This document shows positions 53,050-60,783 of a DNA stretch of 64,000 nucleotides, one piece after another; the stretch's first letter is position 1; every line of letters begins with the position of its first letter. The notes below the pieces were generated by a model. That model was given only the letters and a program-made list of their open reading frames with translations, was not told the origin of the DNA and ran no database searches. The position numbers were made by a program, and so were the translations under genes. The DNA is from Cyanobacteriota bacterium (lineage in GTDB: Bacteria; Acidobacteriota; Vicinamibacteria; Vicinamibacterales; UBA2999), in the NCBI GenBank assembly GCA_019752015.1, contig JAIEMQ010000002.1, forward strand, positions 62,001-126,000. The letters run 5' to 3'.

Positions 53050-53071
53050 AGGCGGGACTGAAGTCCCGCCT
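53050..53071. repeat. Palindromic repeat AGGCGGGACT-AGTCCCGCCT, copy 2
   Basis: Same arms as 28216-28237 with a GA loop. It lies between thiI and the aldolase gene. Confidence 0.85.
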
Positions 53072-54241
53072 CTACGCTCGCGGGTATGACAGCTGCTCCA
53101 CGACGGCGCTGTCGACCGCCGTCTTGATCATCGTGTCGACCGGCAGCGTTTTTTCCGCCTCGTCCACGGCATAGCGCCGCGCATGCGTTTCCGGGTGGCG
53201 GGGCGTGAACAGCGTGCACGAATCCTGGTCGGGCACGATTGAAATGCCGAAGGTGCCGAGCCGCTGCGCCTCGGCAATGATCTCTTCCTTGTCCATGGCG
53301 ACGAGCGGCCGGAACACCGGGATCTGCGCCGCCTGATCGATCACCGCCATGTTGTCGAGCGTCTGCGATGCCACCTGGCCGATGACGTCGCCGGTGACGA
53401 GCGCGCGGGCCCGCACGTGGCTGGCGACCCGTTGCGCGATGCGGAGCATCAGCCGCCGATAGATGATCACGCGCAGATCGCCCTGCACGCTGAGCGTGAT
53501 CTGGCGCTGCAGCTCGCCGAACGGAACGAGATACAGCTTGGTCCGCAGCTGATAGCGCGTCAGCACTTCCGCGAGCTGTCTCGCTTTCTCCTGCGACGTG
53601 TTCGAGAGGAACGGCGCGCTGTGGAAATGCACCAGCGTGACGTTGCAGCCGCGCTTCATCATCCGCCACGCGGCGACCGGCGAATCGATTCCGCCGGACA
53701 GCAGGCCGACCAGGCGTCCGCCGGTGCCCATCGGCAATCCGCCGAGACCCGGTTCGCGGCCGACGTAACAGAAGGCGGAGCCGGGAATAATCTCGACACG
53801 GATGACGAGGTCGGCGTGATCGAGATCGACCTTCCAGCCGCGGGCCGTCCACACGCGCGATCCGAGATCGCGCGCGAGCTCGGGCGAGGGAATCGGGAAC
53901 TTCGAGTCGGCGCGTCGCACGTGCACGCGGAAACTTTCGGCCGCTTCTTTTGGCGGCAGCTGCGACTCGATCGCCGCGGCCATGCTCTCGAAGTCGGGCG
54001 GCACTCGGGTCGCAACCGAATAATGCGCAATGCCGAAGACCCTCGACAGGCGATCGCCCACCTCGGGCAGCGCCTCGTCCTGGCCGAGCACAATCTCGAT
54101 GCGGCCGATCAGTGTTCGAACTTCCTTGATGTGCAAGCCGGCGAGCGCGCCGTGAAGGTTCCTGACGAGACGCCCGACGAACCACGATCGGTTCTTGCCT
54201 TTGAGCGCGATCTCGGAGTACTTGACGAGGACGCAGATCAT
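53072..54241 (-). CDS. thiI: tRNA 4-thiouridine synthase ThiI
   Basis: 389 residues: ferredoxin-like and THUMP domains (~1-165), then a PP-loop ATP pyrophosphatase with LSGGIDSPVA near 182-191. It puts sulfur on U8 of tRNA and can serve thiamine thiazole synthesis. The catalytic-side Cys may be in DQDSCTLF; there is no rhodanese extension. The ATG at 54241 overlaps the hpnE stop by four bases, an unusual partner for thiI. Confidence 0.94.
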   Translation of the reverse strand: MICVLVKYSEIALKGKNRSWFVGRLVRNLHGALAGLHIKEVRTLIGRIEIVLGQDEALPEVGDRLSRVFGIAHYSVATRVPPDFESMAAAIESQLPPKEAAESFRVHVRRADSKFPIPSPELARDLGSRVWTARGWKVDLDHADLVIRVEIIPGSAFCYVGREPGLGGLPMGTGGRLVGLLSGGIDSPVAAWRMMKRGCNVTLVHFHSAPFLSNTSQEKARQLAEVLTRYQLRTKLYLVPFGELQRQITLSVQGDLRVIIYRRLMLRIAQRVASHVRARALVTGDVIGQVASQTLDNMAVIDQAAQIPVFRPLVAMDKEEIIAEAQRLGTFGISIVPDQDSCTLFTPRHPETHARRYAVDEAEKTLPVDTMIKTAVDSAVVEQLSYPRA

Positions 54242-55569
54242 GACGCGGCCGCCGCTCGATGTCCCGAAATGACGGCTGACTCGATCGTCGCGGGCAAACC
54301 GGTTTCAATCCAGTCACCAGCGAGCAGGAACCCTTCGATGGCAGTGCGGGTGCCGGGGCGGGGCGGCGCGCCGGGCGCGAGCGAGAACGTCGAACGCTTT
54401 TCGCGAACGGCGAGGCTCTTCCGCAGGGTCGCGGATCGCGCCGCCGGCAGCGCGTCTCTGACCTCGCGCAACGCCGTCGCAGCGAGCTCGTCGTTCGTCT
54501 GCGACACGATCGCCTCGGCGCCGCTCGAGACCAGCGACAGATGCGACGCGTTGCCGCCGACGATAGCGCGGCGATCGAAGATCCATTGGAAATTGCGTCC
54601 GGGCAGGCCGACGAGCGGCTCGTCCATCACCGCGCCATCGAACCAGAGATTGACCGTGACGATCGGCAAGCTCGCGAGCGCGGTCGCATTGGCGACGGTT
54701 TGCTCGAGACCGGGCGGGACCTGATCGAATAGCGCGTCAAAGGAATGCCAGGGGACCGTCGAGATGACCAGCGGCGCGTCGATCGCCTCGTCGCGCACGC
54801 GTACCCCTCGAACGCGCGCGCCATCGACGACCAGTTTCGCCGGCGCGTTGACGCGAACTTCACCGCCGCGCTCGGCCAGCCACTGGCGCGCCGGCTCTGC
54901 ATACATCTCGTCGAGTGGAACGGCGGGCAACACCAGCGCCGCCGCGGCGGGATCCGGACCGAACACGCGCTCGAGCACGCGCACGAAGTTCGACGCTTCG
55001 GCTTGATCGATCGACTGATTGAGCGCCGCGAGCGCGAGCGGCTCCCAAAATAACTCACAAAGTCTCGGTGCCTGACCATTCTGCTCCAGCCACGCCCGGA
55101 CGGAGCGTCCGAGTCCGGGCGGGTCTCGCCGAAGCGCCGAAGGCGCGGCGGCGGCCGCCGTGATCATGGACCCAATCCGCAGCACCGAGATCCGCTCCGA
55201 CCAGCTCAACGCATCCCATGTCAACACGCCCGCGATGAAGTGCAGCGGCGACGGCAATGCCGGCAGCGCCAGCACGCTCTGATGGCCGGCGCGATCGATC
55301 ATCGTCAGCTTCAATCCGGTCTGCCAGCGCACGCGATCGGCCGCACCGATTCGCGCGAGGAATTTCAACGTCTCGGTGTAGCAGCCCATCAGGATGTGCT
55401 GGCCGTTGTCGACGCGCGCACCGGTGGCGGGATCGGTAAACGCGGTGGCGCGGCCGCCGAGACCGGGCCGCGCTTCGAGCACCACCACGCGCGCGCCGGC
55501 TTCCGCCAGCGCGGTGGCGGCGGCGAAGCCGGCGCACCCGCCGCCAATCACGATCGCGTCCGGACTCAT
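54238..55569 (-). CDS. hpnE: Hydroxysqualene dehydroxylase HpnE
   Basis: 443 residues. FAD Rossmann motif GGGCAGFAAATALAEAGA at ~8-25 and the C-terminal FAD motif LAGDWIETGLPATIESAV. HpnE reduces hydroxysqualene to squalene with FAD. Start at 55569 overlaps hpnD by four bases. Residues ~142-158 (SALRRDPPGLGRSVRA) include sequence coded by a palindromic element. Inner-membrane associated hopanoid pathway. Confidence 0.93.
   Translation of the reverse strand: MSPDAIVIGGGCAGFAAATALAEAGARVVVLEARPGLGGRATAFTDPATGARVDNGQHILMGCYTETLKFLARIGAADRVRWQTGLKLTMIDRAGHQSVLALPALPSPLHFIAGVLTWDALSWSERISVLRIGSMITAAAAAPSALRRDPPGLGRSVRAWLEQNGQAPRLCELFWEPLALAALNQSIDQAEASNFVRVLERVFGPDPAAAALVLPAVPLDEMYAEPARQWLAERGGEVRVNAPAKLVVDGARVRGVRVRDEAIDAPLVISTVPWHSFDALFDQVPPGLEQTVANATALASLPIVTVNLWFDGAVMDEPLVGLPGRNFQWIFDRRAIVGGNASHLSLVSSGAEAIVSQTNDELAATALREVRDALPAARSATLRKSLAVREKRSTFSLAPGAPPRPGTRTAIEGFLLAGDWIETGLPATIESAVISGHRAAAAS
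55121..55150. repeat. Palindromic element inside hpnE
   Basis: Core GTCTCGCCGAAGC at 55123-55135, shared with the elements in hpnC and ahead of the pseudokinase, here read in another frame. Confidence 0.6.
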
Positions 55570-56408
55570 GCGCGCGCGGAGCGGGTCAGGCCGAAGGCCG
55601 ACAACTGCGACAGCGCCCAGATCTGCAGCGCAATGCGGGCGCGCTGCAGCTTCGGCACGCGGACGCGCTCGCTGAACACGTCGTAGCCGCGGCGCTCGAT
55701 GCGCTGCAGGATCTCGAAGTAGATCCCGCCCATGATCTCCGCGGCGACCAGCCGGCGCGATTCCTCGTGCGGCATCGCCTGTGCGGCGGCGGTGTAGTAG
55801 TGACGCGCGCGCTGGCATTCGAAGGCGAGCAGGTTCTTGATTGCGCCGGTCATCATGCCGGCGGCCAGCGACTGCTCGGTGACGCCGAAGCGCGCCAGGT
55901 CCTCTTGAGGCAGGTAGACGCGGCCCTGATGCAGATCGGCCTTGATGTCGCGAATGATGTTGGTGATCTGCAGCGCCAGCCCGAGATTGAATGCGTACTC
56001 GCGCGAGCGCGAGTCGCGGCAGCCGAACACTTCAATGCACATCATGCCGACCGCGGAGGCGACGCGCCGGCAGTAGCCAATCAGCTCGTCGAACGTGTCG
56101 TAGCGGGAGCGCTTGAGATCCATCTCGACGCCGTCGACCAGATCGTCGAACGGCTGGCGCGACAGCGACAACATCGTGACGTACGGCTTCAGCTGCTGCG
56201 TCTGCTCGGTGAGGGGCGTGTCCGTGCCGAAGAGACGGCCGACCTCCTCACGCCACTTCACCACCTCGCGCGCCGCCGTCGCCGGATCCGGCGCCTCATC
56301 CACCGCATCGTCCACGGCGCGGCAGAAATCCCACACCGCGCCGATGGCGCGGCGCTCGGCCGCCGGCAGGACTACGAACGAGTAGGAGAAGGATGTGTCT
56401 CTCGCCAC
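55566..56408 (-). CDS. hpnD: Presqualene diphosphate synthase HpnD
   Basis: 280 residues. Squalene/phytoene synthase fold with two Asp-rich regions, DAVDEAPD (~33-40) and NIIRDIKAD (~158-166). HpnD joins two farnesyl diphosphates into presqualene diphosphate. The GTG at 56408 is 37 bases inside hpnC; the longer readings run through hpnC in another frame. Acts between hpnC and hpnE products. Confidence 0.93.
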   Translation of the reverse strand: MARDTSFSYSFVVLPAAERRAIGAVWDFCRAVDDAVDEAPDPATAAREVVKWREEVGRLFGTDTPLTEQTQQLKPYVTMLSLSRQPFDDLVDGVEMDLKRSRYDTFDELIGYCRRVASAVGMMCIEVFGCRDSRSREYAFNLGLALQITNIIRDIKADLHQGRVYLPQEDLARFGVTEQSLAAGMMTGAIKNLLAFECQRARHYYTAAAQAMPHEESRRLVAAEIMGGIYFEILQRIERRGYDVFSERVRVPKLQRARIALQIWALSQLSAFGLTRSARA

Positions 56409-57286
56409 AACAGCGTTCCACACGCTATCACTAATGCGTCGGAGGCTCCGAGTTTTGGCCGGTCCGACCGGAACACGTCGTAGTTGGCGCGGGCGAGGCG
56501 ATCGAGAATTCTGGTGCCGCCGAGCCACGTCGCACGCAGCTCGTAGCGCAAGCGTCCGGACACCCCGTCGCAGACCGGACGGCCGCGCTCGAACAGCGCG
56601 CCCGTCCGCGATCCGCACTCGGCCAACGCGGCCTTCCACTGCGAGGTCATGTTCTTCGCATCGAGCGACGCCAGGTCGGCGTGGTGCGCCCGCCAGATCT
56701 CTTCGGGCACGTACAACCGTCCCCGCTCCCAGTCGATCGCAAGGTCCTGCCAGAAGTTCGTGAGCTGGAGCGCGGTGCAGACCGCGTCGGACGCGGCATC
56801 GAGACGATCGTCGTGATACCCGCTGAGGCGCAACACCAGCCGGCCGACCGGATTGGCCGACTGCCGGCAATACTCGAGCACGTCTGCCCACCTCGAATAG
56901 CGAGGCGTTCCGACGTCCTGCACGAACGCGTTCAGCAGATCGTCGAACAGTTGGATGGGTAGATCAAAGCGCTCAATGGTGTCGTGGAGGGCGAGAAAGA
57001 TGTCGCCTTCGTCTGACCGAGCCTGTCTCGCCGAAGCGCCCAGGCGCGGAGGCGGATGAAGCTTCGCCCGCCAGTCGCGGAGCAGCCGCATGCGCTCGCT
57101 GGCGTGATAGCCGGGCTCGTCGGCGAAATCATCGGCGGTTCGCGCGAACGCATAGACCGCGGCGATATGCGGACGCAGCTTCGCCGGCAGCAACCGCGAC
57201 GCGACCGGAAAGTTTTCGTAATGCAGTTTCGCGATCTGCTCGCAATGCGCGTAGGCCGCTCGCAAGGAGCGGGACTCGCCTACCAC
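56372..57286 (-). CDS. hpnC: Hydroxysqualene synthase HpnC
   Basis: 304 residues of the squalene/phytoene synthase family, with the Asp motifs RTADDFADE and NFWQDLAID. HpnC turns presqualene diphosphate into hydroxysqualene. GTG start overlapping the adenosyltransferase gene end. An insertion of about 17 residues (PPPRLGASARQARSDEG, ~78-94), coded by a palindromic element, interrupts the helical fold without breaking the frame. Confidence 0.93.
   Translation of the reverse strand: MVGESRSLRAAYAHCEQIAKLHYENFPVASRLLPAKLRPHIAAVYAFARTADDFADEPGYHASERMRLLRDWRAKLHPPPRLGASARQARSDEGDIFLALHDTIERFDLPIQLFDDLLNAFVQDVGTPRYSRWADVLEYCRQSANPVGRLVLRLSGYHDDRLDAASDAVCTALQLTNFWQDLAIDWERGRLYVPEEIWRAHHADLASLDAKNMTSQWKAALAECGSRTGALFERGRPVCDGVSGRLRYELRATWLGGTRILDRLARANYDVFRSDRPKLGASDALVIACGTLLWRETHPSPTRS
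57021..57056. repeat. Palindromic element inside hpnC
   Basis: GCCTGTCTCGCCGAAGC, spacer, GCGGAGGCGGA: both blocks match the element at 12460-12491 exactly. Encodes ~12 residues of HpnC. Confidence 0.65.
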
Positions 57287-57819
57287 GGGGTTTCGGGAGA
57301 GCCGGCGCGATGGTTGGCGGCCCGGGCCATCGTGAAGAGCAGATCGGATAACCGGTTCAGGTAGATCAACACGACCGGTTCAACGGCGTCCTTGCCGAGC
57401 GACAGCACGGCGCGCTCGGCACGGCGGCAGACCGTGCGCGCGAAGTGCAGCGACGCGCCGGCGGCCTTGCCGTCGGACAGGATGAAGTGCCGCAGCGCGG
57501 GAATCTCGGTGTCGAGCCGATCGATCCAGCCTTCGAGCCGGGTGATGCTGTCGTCGTTGATGACGATCTTCTCGACCCGCTTCGCGATCTTGTGCGACGG
57601 ATCGGCGAGGCGCGCGCCGAGCGCGAACAGATCGCGCTGGATCGTGACGCACATCTCGTCGAGATCGTCCGGCAGACCGGCCGCCCGCACCACGCCGATG
57701 CAGGCCTGCAGCTCGTCGACGTCCCCGTAAGCGGCGACGCGCGGATCGGTCTTGCTGACGCGCGTGCCGTCGAACAGGCTGGTGTCGCCCGAATCGCCGG
57801 TCTTCGTATAGATCTTCAC
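57280..57819 (-). CDS. pduO: PduO-type ATP:cob(I)alamin adenosyltransferase
   Basis: 179 residues. N-terminus KIYTKTGDSGDTSLFDGTRV binds ATP; the cobalamin-side motifs are GDVDELQACIG, SxGxSL-like (AGASLHFARTVCRRAERAV) and YLNRLSDLLF. It makes adenosylcobalamin. GTG start seven bases after a consensus TATAAT, so probably leaderless. Start of an overlapping run hpnC-hpnD-hpnE-thiI. Divergent from mutY. Confidence 0.95.
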   Translation of the reverse strand: MKIYTKTGDSGDTSLFDGTRVSKTDPRVAAYGDVDELQACIGVVRAAGLPDDLDEMCVTIQRDLFALGARLADPSHKIAKRVEKIVINDDSITRLEGWIDRLDTEIPALRHFILSDGKAAGASLHFARTVCRRAERAVLSLGKDAVEPVVLIYLNRLSDLLFTMARAANHRAGSPETPW

Positions 57820-57826
57820 TGGTAGG

Positions 57827-57832
57827 ATTATA
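57827..57832 (-). promoter_or_regulatory. Consensus -10 box seven bases before the adenosyltransferase GTG
   Basis: Reverse strand TATAAT. On the plus strand TAGGAT at 57823-57828 could serve the divergent mutY, so the two promoters would overlap. Confidence 0.5.
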
Positions 57833-57837
57833 GGCCG

Positions 57838-58512
57838 TTGGCGACACCTCGATCGAAGCCGCTTCCAACGCAGCCTCTTCGTCAGCGATTCCGCCGCAAC
57901 CTGCTCGCGTGGTATCGCAAGAACGGCCGCGACCTGCCGTGGCGCAACACCGACGATCCGTACCACATCCTCGTGTCGGAGATCATGCTGCAGCAGACGC
58001 AGGTCGATCGCGTCCTGCCGAAGTATCACGAGTGGCTCGGCAAGTACCCGTCGTTCGTCGTCCTCGCCGAAGCGCCGCCCGCCGAAGTGGCGGACACGTG
58101 GCGCCCGCTTGGCTACAACATCCGTCCGAAACGGCTGCAGTCAATCGCACAGCAGGCCGTCGAAAAGTACGACGGCAAGCTGCCGAGCGATCGCGAGACG
58201 CTGCTCTCGTTCAAGGGCATCGGTGAATACACTGCCGGCGCCATCCGCAGCTTCGCGTTCCGCGAGCGCGCCGCGATCCTCGACACCAACGTCGCGCGCG
58301 TGCTGTTCCGCATCTTTGTCGGCAACGGCGATCCAAAGAGCCACGCGATGAAGAGACACCTGTGGAACGTGTCGGCGTCGGTGCTGCCGCACAAGCACGT
58401 GTTCGACTTCAACCAGGCGTTGATGGATTTCGGCGCCACGCACTGCAGCGCGCGCAAGCCGAAGTGCGGCACGTGCGCTATGAAAAGGTTTTGCCGATCC
58501 GTCGCTCAATAA
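57838..58512 (+). CDS. mutY: A/G-specific adenine glycosylase MutY (short form)
   Basis: 224 residues. Catalytic Glu in SEIMLQQTQ (~48), helix-hairpin-helix FKGIGEYTAGAI, catalytic Asp in DTNVARV (~144), and the [4Fe-4S] ligands C-x6-C-x2-C-x5-C at the end. It lacks the C-terminal MutT-like domain that helps MutY see 8-oxoG; the frame stops right after the cluster. TTG start. The last 35 bases overlap the 3' end of a MutT-like gene on the other strand. Confidence 0.92.
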   Translation: MATPRSKPLPTQPLRQRFRRNLLAWYRKNGRDLPWRNTDDPYHILVSEIMLQQTQVDRVLPKYHEWLGKYPSFVVLAEAPPAEVADTWRPLGYNIRPKRLQSIAQQAVEKYDGKLPSDRETLLSFKGIGEYTAGAIRSFAFRERAAILDTNVARVLFRIFVGNGDPKSHAMKRHLWNVSASVLPHKHVFDFNQALMDFGATHCSARKPKCGTCAMKRFCRSVAQ

Positions 58513-58882
58513 GGTGCGATATGAGGTCGCGATCGGCTTCCGGGAACGGCAGCGCCGACAGCTCGGTGCGATGCACCCAGCGCATCTCCTGCCCCATCAT
58601 CGGCTTTGGCTCGCCGCGCAGGCCGCAGCGATAGAAAAATAATTCGACGGTCTTTTCGGGATAGGCGTGCGTGACGGTGTGGACGAGCTCACCGACGTCG
58701 GCGACCGCATCGAGCTCCTCGAAGATCTCGCGGCGCAGCGCCTCGACATGCGTTTCACTGTGATGGACCTTGCCGCCGGGAAACTCCCAGTGACCCGAGA
58801 GATGCGTGCCGTCAAGGCGCAGCGTCAACAGGAATGCGTCATCGCGCTCGATGACGGCTGCGACGACGGCGATGGGTGTCAT
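58478..58882 (-). CDS. MutT-like Nudix hydrolase
   Basis: 134 residues with a Nudix box (GGKVHHSETHVEALRREIFEELD) near 38-60; the late Gly of the box is Asp. By size and HWEFPGGK it is an 8-oxo-dGTP diphosphatase or similar. Tail-to-tail overlap with mutY, which lacks its own MutT-like domain. Coupled by four bases to the PHP gene. Confidence 0.9.
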   Translation of the reverse strand: MTPIAVVAAVIERDDAFLLTLRLDGTHLSGHWEFPGGKVHHSETHVEALRREIFEELDAVADVGELVHTVTHAYPEKTVELFFYRCGLRGEPKPMMGQEMRWVHRTELSALPFPEADRDLISHLIERRIGKTFS

Positions 58883-59904
58883 CTGGGCGCCGAGCTGCCG
58901 ACGGGCACCGGTTGGATCCAGGCGAGCGTGCCGTTCGATTCGATCACCTTCGCGCGAACGTAGGACTCAGCGCCCTTGAACGTGTAGGTTGCGGGACTCG
59001 CGATCGCTTCGCTCAGGACGACGCCCTGCTTGCCGATGAACTGAATCCGGTACTTGCTCTGCGGTTCGGTCTTCACGGCGATCGACAGTGACGATGACGT
59101 GGCCGTCACTGATTGCAGCTCGACGCCGGTCGAGGAATAGAAGTCGCCGCGCTCGAGCGCGTCAGTGAGGGCGCGCGATTCCAGCCGGGCCGCGCGCACG
59201 TACACCCAGCCCTGCCCCGGCCGCGGCGCGGTCTTGTCCTCCGGCCTCTTGAAGTAATGCGCATCGTCCACGGCGATGCCGTAGAGCATCTTGCCGCTCG
59301 ACAGCATCCGATCCCAGACTTCTTCGAGGCCCGGCACACCGCCGCCGCCCATGTTGTTCACGAGCGGATGGCCGTTGAAGACTTCGAACAATCGTGTGCG
59401 CTGGAGTTGCAGTAGCTCGGTGGCCGGGATCGCCCAGCCGTAGTTCGGATGGTTGACGCTCGGCACCGCGCCGGCGCCGCGGATCGCATCGATCATCCGC
59501 TGCGTCATGTCGAGCACCGAGCTGCCGCCGGTGGGCTTGATGAACGAATTCGGCGCGAACCCGTTCACGTGAATCGGTTTGTTCTCGAATCGATCGGTGA
59601 CTTCCTCGCCCTTCATGACGAGGAACTGGTCGTCGGCGCCGTGCAGCGCGTTCAACCCGTCGACGCTCGTGAGGTAGTTGTGATCGGTGAGCGTGACGAA
59701 GTTGTAGCCGTGCTCTCGATACCAGCGCACCACGTCATCAGGTGTCGAGTCGCCGTCGCTGTTCAGCGTGTGCGTGTGCAGGTTGCCCTTGAACCACGAT
59801 CCCCTCGGGCTTGGGGCTTGGGACTTGGGGCTTGGGGATTGTAGAAACACGCCCGTCACCGCCGCAACACAAACTCCTATTCGCGCGCGAGAAATGTTAT
59901 TCAA
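58879..59904 (-). CDS. Secreted PHP-domain (CehA/McbA-like) metallohydrolase
   Basis: About 341 residues from the TTG at 59904. Signal peptide, then a linker QSPSPKSQAPSP coded by CTTGGGR heptamers. The PHP metal motifs follow: NLHTHTLNSDG, TLTDHNY, GEEVT, SVNHPNYGW and AVDDAHYF. CehA/McbA-type PHP enzymes hydrolyse phosphate esters or carbamates. The start is uncertain because it lies in a heptamer array. Confidence 0.83.
   Translation of the reverse strand: MNNISRARIGVCVAAVTGVFLQSPSPKSQAPSPRGSWFKGNLHTHTLNSDGDSTPDDVVRWYREHGYNFVTLTDHNYLTSVDGLNALHGADDQFLVMKGEEVTDRFENKPIHVNGFAPNSFIKPTGGSSVLDMTQRMIDAIRGAGAVPSVNHPNYGWAIPATELLQLQRTRLFEVFNGHPLVNNMGGGGVPGLEEVWDRMLSSGKMLYGIAVDDAHYFKRPEDKTAPRPGQGWVYVRAARLESRALTDALERGDFYSSTGVELQSVTATSSSLSIAVKTEPQSKYRIQFIGKQGVVLSEAIASPATYTFKGAESYVRAKVIESNGTLAWIQPVPVGSSAPR
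59810..59837. repeat. Four CTTGGGR heptamers inside the PHP gene
   Basis: Four copies on the plus strand. They face the inverse array at 59902-59950 across 64 bases, so the mRNA start region can fold on itself. Confidence 0.9.
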
Positions 59905-59950
59905 GCCCCAAGCCCCAACCCCAAGCCCCAAGTCCCAAGCCCCAAGCCCC
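59902..59950. repeat. Seven inverse CTTGGGR heptamers between ygfZ and the PHP gene
   Basis: Seven copies, read as CTTGGGR on the reverse strand (one CTTGGGG has a G for C change). The array begins at the ygfZ stop codon and ends at the TTG start of the PHP gene. Confidence 0.9.
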
Positions 59951-60783
59951 TATTTCACTACCGCCTTGATGCGCGAATCATTCCACATCACGGTGACTTC
60001 CGTATCACTGGCGGTGAAGTCGCGATGGACGTATCCAAGTCCCACAACGCGATTGAGGTTGGGCGAAAAGGCGGCGCTGGTGACGCGGCCGATGTCGCGG
60101 TCGAATGAAAAGATCCGCGAGTCCGGCAGCGGCACAATGTCCGCGCTCTCGTCGCCGATCCATTGCACCAGCTTTTTCGCGACCCGACCGCCGCCGCGAT
60201 GCGTGACGCGCACGATCACTTCCTGGCCGACGTAGCAGCCTTTCGTGAAGGAGATCGCGCGATCCTCGATGCCGGCTTCGAGCGGGATGGTGTCCTCGGT
60301 CATGTCGGCGAGGAACCGCGGCACGCCGCGCTCGATGCGAATCACCTCGAAGGTGTCGCTGGTGATCTCGGTCAGCGACGCGAATTCGTCCGGCAGCGAT
60401 TCGCCGACCAGGTCGATCAAGGTGTCGGACTTGATCACGGTCCACGAAAACAGCTTCGCGCTCTCATCGGTGACCTGCGCGTCTTCGGAAAAGATCAGGC
60501 CGTCGAGTTTTTCCCGCACCGGAGCGGCCAGCGACAGCGGCACCGCGAGCAGCAGCCGATCGCCGCGTGCGAAGACGTGCATGTCGGTGATCATCCGGCC
60601 CTGCGGCGTCAGGTAGGCGGCATACTGGCTGTCGCCGTCTTTCAGCGATTCGACGTCATTCGTCAGCAAGCCCTGCATCCAGACCGCGCGATCCGCGCCG
60701 CTGACCGCCAAAACGCCGCGATCGACGCGCCGCACCACCCCGCCATTGGCCGTCACGGCCTTGTAGCCGTCGAGGGAGAACAT
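59950..60783 (-). CDS. ygfZ: Folate-binding YgfZ/GcvT-fold protein
   Basis: 277 residues with the YgfZ signature KGCYVGQEVIVR near 192-203. YgfZ-type proteins bind tetrahydrofolate and support assembly or repair of Fe-S enzymes. GcvT-like fold but no H-protein site. The ATG at 60783 shares its bases with the ATG of the divergent hydrolase (CATG). Confidence 0.92.
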   Translation of the reverse strand: MFSLDGYKAVTANGGVVRRVDRGVLAVSGADRAVWMQGLLTNDVESLKDGDSQYAAYLTPQGRMITDMHVFARGDRLLLAVPLSLAAPVREKLDGLIFSEDAQVTDESAKLFSWTVIKSDTLIDLVGESLPDEFASLTEITSDTFEVIRIERGVPRFLADMTEDTIPLEAGIEDRAISFTKGCYVGQEVIVRVTHRGGGRVAKKLVQWIGDESADIVPLPDSRIFSFDRDIGRVTSAAFSPNLNRVVGLGYVHRDFTASDTEVTVMWNDSRIKAVVK

